In this document: piece after piece, positions 18,085 through 27,188 of the stretch
Numbering within the stretch: position 1 is the stretch's first letter
Layout of the letters: each line of letters starts with the position of its first letter
DNA from: FEN-1297 sp963834015
Lineage (GTDB): Bacteria; Bacteroidota; Ignavibacteria; Ignavibacteriales; Ignavibacteriaceae
DNA: 64,000 bases
Direction: 5' to 3'
Assembly (NCBI GenBank): GCA_963834015.1
Contig: CAWIAG010000004.1
Location: 372,001-436,000, forward strand
Translations under genes and position numbers: made by a program
The notes under the pieces: model-generated
What the model saw: only the letters and a program-made list of their open reading frames with translations
Databases searched by the model: none
Told to the model about the DNA's origin: nothing

Positions 18085-19107
18085 ATGAAATCAAAAACCG
18101 GTGTTTTACTCGTGAATTTGGGCACGCCAGATAGCCCTTCCGTTCCCGATGTACGAAAATATCTTTTTGAATTTTTAAATGATCCCCGCGTTATAGATCT
18201 TCCCTGGCTGCTAAGAAAATTTTTAGTGAATATTATCATAGTGCCCTTCAGGGCTCCTAAGTCGGCAGGAATTTACCGCCGGCTCTGGACGGATAAAGGT
18301 TCGCCTCTCTTAATCTATGGGAAAAAAATTCAGGAAAAACTGCAAATTGAATTAGGTAACGGTTATGATGTTGAACTTGCAATGCGATATCAGCATCCCT
18401 CTCTCGATATGGTATTGGAAAAGATGAGGAAAATGCAGCATGAAAAATTAATTATTATACCTCTTTTTCCGCAATATGCATCGGCATCTACAGGCTCAGT
18501 ATTTGAAAAAGTTATGAAAATAATAGGCAAATGGTGGGTAATTCCGGAAATAAAATTTGTCGGTCAGTTTTATGATAATGAAGATTTTATAAATTCATTT
18601 GTCGAAATATCAAAAAAATATAATGTGGATGAATACGATCACGTTTTATTCAGCTATCATGGTTTACCCGTCAGGCAGGTTGATAAAGTTTATGTCGACG
18701 GAAAGAAATGCACAGAGCATAATTGTGAAAATGAAATAACACCTGATAATAAATTTTGTTATAAAGCTTCATGTTATGCTACTACAAGGTTTTTAGCCGG
18801 AAAGCTTAATATCTCAAAAGAAAAATATACAGTTTGTTTCCAGTCAAGGCTTGATAAAAATTGGCTTGAACCATTTACTGATAAAGTAATAATTCAGAAA
18901 GCAAACGAGAAGGCAAAAAAGCTTCTTGTATTCAGTCCCGCATTTGTTGCAGATTGTCTTGAGACTATAGTTGAAATCGGAATTGAATATCAGGATTTGT
19001 TTAAAAAACATGGCGGAGAAAAAATTCAGCTCGTAGAAAGTTTAAACGATCATCCCATGTGGATAAATACACTAAAAAATATCGTTCTGAAAGAATCCGC
19101 AAATTAA
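18085..19107 (+). CDS. hemH: Ferrochelatase
   Basis: Last step of protoheme synthesis through protoporphyrin, or the coproheme-forming step in coproporphyrin-dependent bacteria; the sequence alone does not settle which. Start taken at ATG 18085 (MKSKTGVLLVNLGTPDSPSV) instead of the upstream ATG at 18037, which overlaps the preceding gene. About 340 aa. Visible are the HemH signature LFSYHGLPVRQV with catalytic His, a Cys-rich insert (CTEHNC, then KASCYATTRFLAGKL) and the C-terminal FSPAFVADCLETIVEIGIE motif with catalytic Glu. It closes the ferredoxin, reductase, hemH group. Confidence 0.95.
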   Translation: MKSKTGVLLVNLGTPDSPSVPDVRKYLFEFLNDPRVIDLPWLLRKFLVNIIIVPFRAPKSAGIYRRLWTDKGSPLLIYGKKIQEKLQIELGNGYDVELAMRYQHPSLDMVLEKMRKMQHEKLIIIPLFPQYASASTGSVFEKVMKIIGKWWVIPEIKFVGQFYDNEDFINSFVEISKKYNVDEYDHVLFSYHGLPVRQVDKVYVDGKKCTEHNCENEITPDNKFCYKASCYATTRFLAGKLNISKEKYTVCFQSRLDKNWLEPFTDKVIIQKANEKAKKLLVFSPAFVADCLETIVEIGIEYQDLFKKHGGEKIQLVESLNDHPMWINTLKNIVLKESAN

Positions 19108-19604
19108 AATAATGCAACCACCACAAAAAATCCCCTCTGGGGAGGAGCGTAGGGGTGGGTTGAAGCGATTATATTTAGAAAACCTCTGCAATTGTTTTTA
19201 TTCATATACTGTAGAATTTTAGTTCTAGTTACTTTTACACATGAAAATATTCTCTGTGCTTTTGCAAAAAAAACGTATTCCTGGATTTAGGTCTCCCCAT
19301 GTAAAAAAATATTCCTCCGAATGATAAAAATTGTTTTACCTGACCATCCTGTTAAGGAACAATATCCTGTATTTAACTCGTATCTATTGTTAAGCTTATC
19401 ATTTAATGCAAAAGCTGCCCGTGAATTCATTCGTGGGAATGGATATTCCTCCAAATAAAAAAAGTAGTTTCAACGACTTACCACTCCTAACATTAAATTG
19501 TTAACTTAATATTTATTAAATAAGCCTCTGCTCTAACAGTTTTACTAGTTCGTTATTCATTGTTGATAATATTCTTGTAAGATAAAACTCCCCACATAAT
19601 AATT
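19108..19604. other. Intergenic region with degenerate repeat (family G copy)
   Basis: No gene. At 19130-19190 lies a copy of the G-rich interspersed repeat: TCCCCTCTGGGGAGGAGCGT, then AGGGGTGGGTTGAAGCGATT and TATTTAGAAAACCTCTGCA. The same tail is found at 28505-28575. The remainder is AT-rich and shows nothing recognisable. Confidence 0.6.
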
Positions 19605-20078
19605 TTACCTTAAACTTTTAATTTCCCTCACATAATGAATATAGTCCATATAGACAGGTTCTTTATCAAGCTTCTTAATTTCTTTAACAGCCTGTGCTCT
19701 GTGGTAAGATGAATGAAAGAAAACATGCGTTAATATATCTTCGATTGAATTAGTATACTCAACTCCCTGCGTATTTTTATAAGTTACCGATCTTTCATAA
19801 TCAATATCCGATTTCTCTTTTATATAATCGGAATAAGCCTTTGAATTTTCATGAGCAGTCCGGTAGCATTCGGATATATTTAGTAGTTTCCAGAAATTCT
19901 TATTAGAAGTATCTTCGGTTTTTAACCGTGCCATCCAGAAATTTTCCGATAAGATTATATGTGATAATAATTTCATTACGGGCTCATCAAAAATATCCTG
20001 GCTGCGGAGGCATTGGATTAAACTGTCGTTTGCCCATGTATTATACACACAAAGCTTTAACATAAATTCCTTCATCAC
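19605..20078 (-). CDS. DinB-family protein
   Basis: Protein of 157 aa with the four-helix DinB/YfiT fold. The start MKEFMLKLCVYNTWANDSLI is typical, and three His that would bind a metal are visible (LSHIILSENFWM, THVFFHSSYHRAQ). In characterised relatives the fold serves bacillithiol- or mycothiol-dependent transferases; here the function is unknown. It stands alone. Confidence 0.8.
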   Translation of the reverse strand: MMKEFMLKLCVYNTWANDSLIQCLRSQDIFDEPVMKLLSHIILSENFWMARLKTEDTSNKNFWKLLNISECYRTAHENSKAYSDYIKEKSDIDYERSVTYKNTQGVEYTNSIEDILTHVFFHSSYHRAQAVKEIKKLDKEPVYMDYIHYVREIKSLR

Positions 20079-20268
20079 GACCTCTTTTCTCTAAAGATTA
20101 TCGGCAAATTAGTTGTAACTAAATAATGGAACCTGCTATACAGCTAATTATTAAATAGTATTTCTACAAAACATAATACAAAATATATTTAAATAATAAG
20201 TAAATTTCATTTGTATTATTTTATGTTTTCATAATATTATAATATAAATAATTCGGTAATATTTTATA

Positions 20269-20832
20269 ATGTCTTTAATTAAATTAGATGACGATACATA
20301 TCTGAAAGAGTTGGAATTAAATTCTGCAAATAATTTATTTAACTTAATTAATTCTAACCGCGATTATTTAAGAACATGGCTTGCATGGGTAGAAGACACT
20401 AAACATTTGGATGATACTATAAATTATATCCAGTCTGTTTTGAATAGGGATATGTTTTCCGGTAGATTCGTTTTGGAAATTAAACATAAGGATAATCTTG
20501 CAGGTGTTATCGATTTGCATAACGGCGATAAAATTAATATGGCGGTTGAAATTGGTTATTGGCTTGGAGAACAATATCAGGGTAAAGGAATTATGACAAA
20601 AGCATGCAAGTGTTGTATAGATTATGCCTTTCTTGATTTAGAATTTAACCGGATTGTTATTAAATGTGCCGCCGGTAATGAAAAAAGCAAAGGGATTCCT
20701 AAACGGCTTAATTTTACATTTGAAGGAATTGAAAGAGAAGGACAAAATTTAAACGGCAAATATACGGACTTAATGGTATACTCAATGCTGAAACGTGAAT
20801 GGCTCAACCCGATCTCCAGCATAAGCCATTAA
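20269..20832 (+). CDS. GNAT acetyltransferase, RimJ/RimL-like
   Basis: Protein of 187 aa. It has the RimL-type N-terminus with SNRDYLRTWLAWVEDTKHLD, the AcCoA-binding region EIGYWLGEQYQGKGIMTKAC (motif A, Q/RxxGxG/A) and NRIVIKCAAGNEKSKGIPKR. Related enzymes acetylate ribosomal protein N-termini or small amines. The substrate is unknown. It is isolated and is followed by two hairpins. Confidence 0.85.
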   Translation: MSLIKLDDDTYLKELELNSANNLFNLINSNRDYLRTWLAWVEDTKHLDDTINYIQSVLNRDMFSGRFVLEIKHKDNLAGVIDLHNGDKINMAVEIGYWLGEQYQGKGIMTKACKCCIDYAFLDLEFNRIVIKCAAGNEKSKGIPKRLNFTFEGIEREGQNLNGKYTDLMVYSMLKREWLNPISSISH

Positions 20833-20869
20833 AAAAATAATAACATTTTCTGGCATTAACACTATGTGA

Positions 20870-20911
20870 ATGAACTTCGGTTCATGTTATAACAATAAAA
20901 ATTTTTTTTTT
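20870..20911 (+). terminator. Hairpin with UUCG loop and T-run downstream
   Basis: ATGAAC-TTCG-GTTCAT (20870-20885), a stem closed by a very stable C(UUCG)G loop, 38 bp after the GNAT stop. Ten Ts follow at 20902-20911, but 16 bp away from the stem, so this is not a textbook terminator. Confidence 0.5.
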
Positions 20912-20915
20912 GTAA

Positions 20916-20954
20916 AGATGGGGCCACATAGTGGTAACTATGCCCCGTCTTTTG
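20916..20954 (+). terminator. Probable intrinsic terminator
   Basis: AGATGGGGC (20916-20924) pairs with GCCCCGTCT (20942-20950, one G-U), with an inner CATAG/CTATG stem, then TTTGC. The outer stem AGAYGGGGC is shared with the terminator at 43736, so this may be a dispersed terminator-like repeat. Confidence 0.65.
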
Positions 20955-20967
20955 CAGCAATACAAAA

Positions 20968-21115
20968 ATCCGCTCTGGGGAGGGGCGTAGGGCCTGCCTG
21001 CCGGTTGGCAGGGTTGTCGAAGCCATAATATTGGAAATCATTTTTAAATCTTATTGATCTAATAATTATTTCCTCTTCGTGATAATTCGTCTTAATTCGT
21101 GAAAATTAGTATAAA
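20968..21115 (+). repeat. Composite interspersed repeat, copy B (upstream of trpB2)
   Basis: Order of parts: a G-rich part (CTCTGGGGAGGGGCGTAG), a GC-rich mini-palindrome (CCTGCCTGCCGGTTGGCAGG, 20994-21013), GAAGCCATAATATTGGAAAT, and a tail with repeated TTCGT units (CTTCGTGATAATTCGTCTT, then AATTCGTGAAAATTAGTAT). It is homologous over most of its length to copy C at 22797-22942. The mini-palindrome sits at a different place in C, so it is an insertion in each. Confidence 0.75.
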
Positions 21116-21383
21116 TGTAAATTCTTATTCACGATTAATATTTCATTCGGGCGCAAAATTTATTTTTATTGAATATTTTTATTAAAATTTTCTTTATGTT
21201 TGAAACAGTTAAAAATTCGCATATTAAATAAAGATAAGAATTAGTTTACCATCCGTTTCAGCAAACATCTGACTTCGGAGGGAAAGATCAAAAAATCTTT
21301 CTGTATAATCTTCAAACTTTTATCTTCCATCTAAAAGAATATTTAAATAAATAATTATTTCTAATAACAAACACCTAGGTTCT
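21116..21383 (+). other. trpB2 upstream region
   Basis: No gene seen. It contains a short hairpin (GAAAGAT/ATCTTTC around 21280-21302) without a T-run. No tryptophan-codon-rich leader ORF was found, so attenuation by tryptophan is not supported. Confidence 0.5.
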
Positions 21384-22751
21384 ATGGAAAAGTTAAAAAA
21401 ATTTTTATTAGCTGAAAAAGAAATACCCGAAAATTGGTATAATATTCAGGCAGATATGCCTAACCCTACTTTACCGCCGCTTCATCCCGGAACATTGCAG
21501 CCTGTTGGTCCCCAAGATTTAGCTCCTCTTTTTCCAATGGAATTGATAAAACAGGAAGTATCTAAGGAAAGATGGATTAGCATTCCTGAAGAGGTAAGAG
21601 ATATTTATAGAATGTGGCGGCCTAGTCCGCTCTACAGGGCGTATGCTTTTGAAAAACTTTTGGATACTCCGGCTAAAATTTATTATAAGTATGAAGGCGG
21701 CAGCCCTGCCGGTTCTCATAAACCCAATACTGCCGTCCCGCAGGCATACTATAATATGAAAGAAGGAGTTAAAAGATTAACTACCGAAACAGGAGCGGGA
21801 CAGTGGGGAAGCGCATTAAGTTTTGCATGTAATCATTTTGGTATCGACCTTGAAATTTATATGGTTAAGGTAAGTTATGATCAGAAACCTTATAGAAAAT
21901 TCATGATGAATGTTTGGGGAGCTAAAGTATTTTCATCCCCTACAAATACAACTGAATCAGGAAGAAAAATTCTTGCGGAAGATCCCAATTCTCCCGGAAG
22001 CCTCGGCATTGCAATTTCAGAAGCTGTTGAAAGAGCTATTACCGCAGGAAATACTAAATATTCTCTTGGCAGCGTTTTAAACCATGTGCTTATGCATCAG
22101 ACGGTGATCGGGCTTGAATCAATAAAACAATTTGAATTGGCTCAGGATTTCCCCGATATAGTAATCGGTTGCTTCGGCGGCGGATCAAACTTTGCCGGTA
22201 TTTCATTCCCGTTTCTTGGACTAAATTTCCGCGAAGGTAAAAAAGTAAGATGTATTGCTGCAGAACCTTCATCATGTCCTAAACTTACAAAAGGACAGTT
22301 CAGATATGATTTCGGCGATACTGCCGGTTTTACTCCATTAATTCCAATGTATACTCTCGGGCATACGTTTATTCCCGAATCTATTCATGCAGGTGGCTTA
22401 CGCTATCATGGAGCCGGAGCTTTAGTCAGCCAGTTGCTAAAAGATAAATTAATTGAAGCTCAGGACTTTCATCAGCTTGAATGTTTTGATGCGGGAATAA
22501 AATTTGCAAGAACAGAGGGAATCATCCCTGCTCCCGAATCAACTCATGCAATTGCCTGTGCGGTAAAAGAAGCTTTGATAGCGAAGGAAGAAGGTACCCC
22601 CAAAACAATTCTTTTTAATCTAAGCGGTCATGGATATTTTGATATGAGTGCTTATGATTCATATCTGTCGGGTAAATTAGTAGAGCATCGCCTTACTGAA
22701 AAAGAATTACACGCCGATCTGAATAAATTGAATACCCCTTTAATTCCTTAA
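21384..22751 (+). CDS. trpB: TrpB2-type tryptophan synthase beta chain
   Basis: PLP enzyme joining indole and serine. The 455-aa length and the start (EKEIPENWYNIQADMPNP, then LPPLHPGTLQPVGPQDLAPL) are those of the TrpB2 subfamily, not of classical TrpB. The PLP lysine is in EGGSPAGSHKPNTAVPQAYY. The PLP phosphate loop is GCFGGGSNFAGI, and the C-terminal part has LSGHGYFDMSAY. TrpB2 proteins usually work without TrpA and may salvage free indole. No other trp gene is near. The gene is flanked by the two composite repeats B and C. Confidence 0.93.
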   Translation: MEKLKKFLLAEKEIPENWYNIQADMPNPTLPPLHPGTLQPVGPQDLAPLFPMELIKQEVSKERWISIPEEVRDIYRMWRPSPLYRAYAFEKLLDTPAKIYYKYEGGSPAGSHKPNTAVPQAYYNMKEGVKRLTTETGAGQWGSALSFACNHFGIDLEIYMVKVSYDQKPYRKFMMNVWGAKVFSSPTNTTESGRKILAEDPNSPGSLGIAISEAVERAITAGNTKYSLGSVLNHVLMHQTVIGLESIKQFELAQDFPDIVIGCFGGGSNFAGISFPFLGLNFREGKKVRCIAAEPSSCPKLTKGQFRYDFGDTAGFTPLIPMYTLGHTFIPESIHAGGLRYHGAGALVSQLLKDKLIEAQDFHQLECFDAGIKFARTEGIIPAPESTHAIACAVKEALIAKEEGTPKTILFNLSGHGYFDMSAYDSYLSGKLVEHRLTEKELHADLNKLNTPLIP

Positions 22752-22758
22752 TTTTATC

Positions 22759-22783
22759 AGGGCGGCTTAACCGCCGCCTTCTT
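22759..22783 (+). terminator. Hairpin downstream of trpB2
   Basis: AGGGCGGC (22759-22766) with GCCGCCTT (22773-22780), loop TTAACC, followed by a short T-rich stretch. It lies 8 bp after the stop codon, between convergent trpB2 and cysN. Confidence 0.65.
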
Positions 22784-22796
22784 AATAAAATTATAC

Positions 22797-22942
22797 TTCT
22801 AATATTCCCCTCGTTGAAAGGGTTAATGGAAGCAATAATATTTAGAATACCTTTTTAAATCTCATCACTCTAACAATTATTTTTTCTTCGTGAAAACCTG
22901 CCTGCCTGCCGGCAAGTTTGTCCTAATTCGCGAAAATTCGTA
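22797..22942 (+). repeat. Composite interspersed repeat, copy C (downstream of trpB2)
   Basis: Matches copy B: GGAAGCAATAATATTTAGAA, CTTTTTAAATCTCATCACTC, AACAATTATTTTTTCTTCGT, CCTAATTCGCGAAAATTCGT. A GC-rich block CCTGCCTGCCTGCCGGCAAG (22897-22916) interrupts the TTCGT tail, whereas in B a similar block interrupts the G-rich head. Confidence 0.75.
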
Positions 22943-22944
22943 TG

Positions 22945-24730
22945 TCAGGGTTTAAAAATAATCCCTTTCTCCTCAAGTTCTTTTACTACAATATTTACGG
23001 AATCATCTACTTTTATATCGTCTGATAATGCAAAATCGCAAGGTAGTCCGGGTGGAGCATCGTTACCCACCCATATTGTAGATATCTTATCCGGGTTTAT
23101 TATCGTCTTCATTATTTCCAGGTCGTTGTTGGTTATATCGCTTGCCGTAACTATTAAAATAAGCCCGGAATCCAGTAGTAAATGAGAAACTTCCGATAAT
23201 CTTCTGAAATGTTCTTCCCTGTGATTTTCGTTTACTTTTATATCCGCATCAAGCCCGTATTTAAGATTTCCTATTCCTAAAAAATAAACAAACTTGCCGT
23301 CGGCAAATAGTTTGGTCTCTAATTTTTTGGCTATTTCTTTTTTAAGTGAATCCCTGGAGCCGCTGAATAGTATTAAAATAGATTTTTGATTATACTTTTC
23401 TGCCCTGGCTCTGTCGGAAACTATACTCTTTTCCCATTTAAAATTTCGTTCAACTACTTTATCCCTTACTTGTGTATATTTATCGTCTATTGCTTCACGG
23501 ATAATCCCGCCACCGGAAATTTCAAATTTATCTATAATTACAAACCTGCTGGTTGATGCAATATTGTCTACCGTATCAAATGCCGCCGGCCGTCCTAAAG
23601 TTAAAATACATTCTGCTACGTCGTGAAGATTTATTGCATCGTTGTTTTGAAGTATGCTGAGATCTGATGCATTGATAATTTTTAAAATCCGGTGAAGTTT
23701 GACGCCTACTTTTAAGGTGCCGAGTTTAAAATAATATTCTTTTCCTTTAACAAAAGGGGAGCGTCCCAGCCAGAAAAGGCTTACTTTAATTTTATCGGAA
23801 ATGTTAATGCTCTTTTCATTTGCCTTAACCGCTATCTCGCCTCTTTTAATATAAATTTGATCTTCTAAAGTAAAACCTGTTGAATATCCGGAACTTACTT
23901 TCATCTGTTCTGCTGAATTGAACCCTTCAATTGATTTTATCCTGCTCCTCTTGCCCGAAGGATAGAATATCACCTCTTCACCCACCATGGCCTCTCCGCT
24001 CTCAACGTTGCCGGCGATAATCCTCCTGTCATCGCCGTCATTCGTAAATTTATAAATATCCTGAACCGGCATTCTGAATGGTTTATGGTTCAGGTCAGCT
24101 CCTTTTTAAAGTTATTTAGTAAATCTATTAATGTGTTTCCCTCAAACCATTTTAAACGTCCGTTTCTTGAAATAATATTTTCGCCGTCCCTTCCGCTTAC
24201 CGGTATAAAACCGAACGGTATCAGGTCTATTTCTTTTAAAAGTTTTTCATATTCTTTAGCAATACTTTGAAAAACTGATTCATCATAGTTAACTAAGTCC
24301 ATCTTATTAATTACAACTGCAACTTGCTTTATACCGAGCATTGACAGCATGTACCCATGACGCCTGGAGTTTTCCTGTATTCCTTCCGCTGCATCTATTA
24401 CGAGTAATGCCGCCTCTGCGCGCGAAGCTCCCGATATCATATTTTTTAAAAATTCAATATGCCCCGGTGCATCGATAATTATAAAATCTTTTTTCTCGGT
24501 TTTAAAAATATTCTTGCTGAATCAATGGTTATCCCCTGCGACCGCTCGTCTTTAAGTGTGTCGAGTAAAAAAGAATATTCAAATGGTTTGGAATTAAATT
24601 CGCATATAGCCTTTACCTGGTCAAGCTTGCCTTCAGGCAAAGAATTTGTGTCTGCAAGTAACCTGCCTATAATGGTGCTTTTCCCATGGTCAACATGTCC
24701 TACGATTACTATATTTAGTTGTTCTTTCAT
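22945..24730 (-). pseudogene. cysN: Sulfate adenylyltransferase subunit 1 (GTPase), two frameshifts
   Basis: GTPase subunit of ATP sulfurylase, partner of CysD in activating sulfate to APS. Part 1 (24730-24510) has GHVDHGKSTIIGRLL and the switch region ERSQGITIDSARIF. Part 2 (about 24500-24095) has IIIDAPGHIEFLKNM and VVINKMDLV. Part 3 (to 22945) has the translation-factor beta-barrel domains (FRMPVQDIYKFTNDGDDRRI) and a C-terminal APS-kinase-like P-loop-less remnant (ILLFSGSRDSLKKEIAKKLE). The frames join if one base is added at about 24504-24512 (TTTTTAAAA) and one at about 24104-24109 (AAAAA). Both breaks are homopolymer contractions. If real, the ATP sulfurylase would be inactive; sequencing error is more likely. 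It lies 40 bp downstream of cysD. Confidence 0.88.
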
Positions 24731-24770
24731 AAATTATACTTTACTCCGCCGCGGAAATAGATAAATTTTA

Positions 24771-25652
24771 TTACATGTAACCTTGTCTTCTTAATGTCTC
24801 CAGGCTTCCGCCGTCGTCTTTGTCCTGGGCTCTTCCGGATCTTTCGGCAATATTTTTTAATTTGCCGCTCTTTAATTCTTCAATTATCTCTTTAACATTT
24901 TTAGATATCGAATCGATTGGTTTCGTACATGGTGCGCAGCCAAGTGACCGGTAGCGTGTACCGTTGCCCTGGTCAAAATATAACGAAACCATCGGTATGT
25001 TTTCTCTTTCAATGTATTCCCATATATTTAATTCCGTCCAGTCCAGTAAAGGATGAATTCTAAGATGTGTTCCATGGGCAAAATCGGTTTTAAATTGATT
25101 CCAGAATTCAGGCGGCTGATCGTCAACACCCCATTGATTTTCCAGGTCACGTGGTGAAAAATATCTTTCCTTGGAACGACTTCCTTCTTCATCAGCACGG
25201 ACGCCTACAATCACACCGGTGAACGGTTCTGTATTTAAATCCCGTTCGTATTTATTTGTCGAATGATTAAATCTGAACCTGGGATTAACTCCGCTTAAAG
25301 TACTTTTCAGTGCCGTGGTTTTTAATAAATTGCAGCAGGTAATCCTGTCGACATTGCCGTCGGGAAATGTTTTTTTGTTGTTTAATGCTTCGGAATTTTG
25401 TCCGTATACCATGTTCAGTTTCCAGTCTTTAGCAAGTTTATCCCTGTATTCAATCATTTCGGGTATCTTATAGCTTGTATCAATATGCACTAAGGGCAGG
25501 GGAACGTGTCCGAAAAAAGCTTTCCGTGCAAGCCATAACAATACGGTACTGTCCTTTCCAATTGACCAAAGCATGCACAGGTTCTTAAAATTGGCATAAG
25601 CCTCCCGCAGAATAAATATGCTCTTACTCTCAAGCTGTTCTAAATGATCCAT
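24771..25652 (-). CDS. cysD: Sulfate adenylyltransferase subunit 2
   Basis: ATP sulfurylase catalytic subunit: sulfate plus ATP gives APS and PPi. The 293-aa product has the PP-loop MLWSIGKDSTVLLWLARKAF, VHIDTSYKIPEMIEYRD, GVRADEEGSRSKERYFSPRD, and the SLGCAPCTKPI motif, ending in GRAQDKDDGGSLETLRRQGY. Length and order are normal for CysD. It lies between cysC and cysN in the sulfate operon, and a palindromic repeat (25680-25710) lies just upstream of its start. Confidence 0.96.
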   Translation of the reverse strand: MDHLEQLESKSIFILREAYANFKNLCMLWSIGKDSTVLLWLARKAFFGHVPLPLVHIDTSYKIPEMIEYRDKLAKDWKLNMVYGQNSEALNNKKTFPDGNVDRITCCNLLKTTALKSTLSGVNPRFRFNHSTNKYERDLNTEPFTGVIVGVRADEEGSRSKERYFSPRDLENQWGVDDQPPEFWNQFKTDFAHGTHLRIHPLLDWTELNIWEYIERENIPMVSLYFDQGNGTRYRSLGCAPCTKPIDSISKNVKEIIEELKSGKLKNIAERSGRAQDKDDGGSLETLRRQGYM

Positions 25653-25679
25653 AAATTTTTACTAACCTTTTTACTTTTA

Positions 25680-25710
25680 TGTGAGGTTCACCTTAAAGGT
25701 GAGCCTCACA
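25680..25710 (+). repeat. 31-bp palindromic repeat (family P), intact
   Basis: TGTGAGGTTCACCTT, loop AA, then AGGTGAGCCTCACA. The arms are complementary except for one G-U. It sits 27 bp upstream of cysD inside the operon, so the mRNA would carry a strong hairpin there, perhaps affecting message stability. Confidence 0.9.
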
Positions 25711-25822
25711 TTTTGAATATATATTTGTAATTTAATTCAATCCCACTAATCTTATTAAGGACTTAAACCCAAAGGCTTTCCTGATACTTGGAGTTTTTAA
25801 GATTGAACGGAATGTGGATTCT

Positions 25823-26455
25823 TTATACAAACCTTTCCTCTGTCTTGACCAATTTTAATATCAGATTAAAAATAATTTTTACATTCTTTGAAATGTCCGT
25901 GTCGCTTCCGTTAAATATGTGAAGCTCCGGTGAATCTGGTTCCTCATACGGCGAACTGATTCCTGTAAACGCACTTATCTTTTCCGCTCTTGCTTGCTTA
26001 TATAAATTCTTTGGATCGCGTTTTTCACAAGTATACAGGTCACAATCAACAAACACTTCGATAAATTTATTTTCAGGAAATTTTTTCCGTATTATTTCGC
26101 GGTCTACTTTAAATGGTGAAATAAAAGAAGTAATTACCACCATGCCTGCATCAACAAACAATTTGGCCGCCTCTCCCACACGCCGGATGTTTTCTTTCCT
26201 GTCTTTGTCTTCAAATCCCAGGTCTTTATTTAATCCGTACCTTACATTATCTCCGTCAAGCAAATATGTTCTTATTCCCCTTTGATGGAGCATATATTCA
26301 AGTTCATTGGCAAGTGTCGATTTACCGCTTCCGGAAAGGCCTGTAAGCCAGACGCATAAACTCTTATGCCCGTTTAATTCCTCTCTCTTATGCATTGTCA
26401 CTCTGGTCTTAAACCAAAATAAATTTGCTTGTTTGTCTCCTGCTGTATTGCTCAT
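25823..26455 (-). CDS. cysC: Adenylylsulfate kinase
   Basis: Phosphorylates APS to PAPS. The 210-aa protein has the P-loop CVWLTGLSGSGKSTLANELE, LLDGDNVRYGLNKDLGFEDK, ENIRRVGEAAKLFVDAGMVV and the FVDCDLYTCEKRDPKNLYKQ lid region. It is encoded with cysH whose product looks like the APS-using, Fe-S type, so the PAPS may serve sulfotransferases more than sulfate reduction; this is inference. Confidence 0.95.
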   Translation of the reverse strand: MSNTAGDKQANLFWFKTRVTMHKREELNGHKSLCVWLTGLSGSGKSTLANELEYMLHQRGIRTYLLDGDNVRYGLNKDLGFEDKDRKENIRRVGEAAKLFVDAGMVVITSFISPFKVDREIIRKKFPENKFIEVFVDCDLYTCEKRDPKNLYKQARAEKISAFTGISSPYEEPDSPELHIFNGSDTDISKNVKIIFNLILKLVKTEERFV

Positions 26456-26495
26456 GTATTATTTATTTATGTTACATAAATGATATTTAAAGTAA

Positions 26496-26515
26496 CCCCG
26501 GCATTTATGCCGGGG
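26496..26515 (-). promoter_or_regulatory. Intercistronic hairpin between siroheme synthase and cysC
   Basis: CCCCGGCATTTATGCCGGGG, an 8-bp perfect stem, in the 82-bp gap between the two genes. There is no T-run, so it is more likely a processing or stability element than a terminator. Confidence 0.6.
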
Positions 26516-26537
26516 ATTTAAAAGCTGCAAAACTAAT

Positions 26538-27188
26538 TCAGACAACAATTCCTTTAAGTTCTTTTTCAATAATCTGTGCTATAAGAATTTCTGCCTCATA
26601 ATTCTGATTGCGCTTTAACAGTTGAATAGCCTCTGAATTAACTAAACGTTGAAACAGTTTAGTGCGTTCTTTTTTATTAGGAATCTGTTTTAGTATTTCT
26701 TTCCGTTCTCTGCCCAAAATACCGGCAAGCGCTCCGTATTCCGGTCCTATTAAATTCGCTATTTCACTCTTTATTTTTTGAGCTAACGCAGGACTTGTTC
26801 CGCTTGTTGATATGGCTATGTTAATATCGCCTTGCGATACTATAGCAGGAAAAATGAAAGAGCACAAATCGGTAACATCAACTACATTGCAGAATATTTT
26901 TCTTTCCATTGCAGTTTCGAATATGTATTCGTTTAGAGATCTGTCTGCCAGAGTTGAAATGACAAGCCAGATATCTTTCAAATCGGATATGGAAAAATTT
27001 CTTTGCTCGAAAATGAAATTACTGTACGCATCAAATTCGTTTATATAAACCGGCCGGGTTTCGGAAATTAGTTTTACCTTTGCGCCTGCTTGAAGAAACT
27101 GTAAAACTTTTGGCTCGGCTTCGTGCCCGGTCCCGACTACTAAAATATCCCTGTCTTTTAAATCAAGATATATAGGTAAGTACTTCAT
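26538..27188 (-). CDS. Siroheme synthase, MET8/CysG N-terminal type
   Basis: Precorrin-2 dehydrogenase/ferrochelatase that turns precorrin-2 into siroheme. Start taken at 27188 (MKYLPIYLDLKDRDILVVGT); about 216 aa. A Rossmann fold is seen in VVGTGHEAEPKVLQFLQAGA, followed by FCNVVDVTDLCSFIFPAIVS and the helical part with NIAISTSGTSPALAQKIKSE. It overlaps the 3' end of the SUMT gene by 26 bp, so the two are translationally coupled. Siroheme made here is the cofactor of the sulfite reductase encoded first in the operon. Confidence 0.92.
   Translation of the reverse strand: MKYLPIYLDLKDRDILVVGTGHEAEPKVLQFLQAGAKVKLISETRPVYINEFDAYSNFIFEQRNFSISDLKDIWLVISTLADRSLNEYIFETAMERKIFCNVVDVTDLCSFIFPAIVSQGDINIAISTSGTSPALAQKIKSEIANLIGPEYGALAGILGRERKEILKQIPNKKERTKLFQRLVNSEAIQLLKRNQNYEAEILIAQIIEKELKGIVV

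Noticed and set aside
21116..21383. Tryptophan leader attenuator before trpB2
   Set aside because: No leader ORF with Trp codons and no terminator with T-run.
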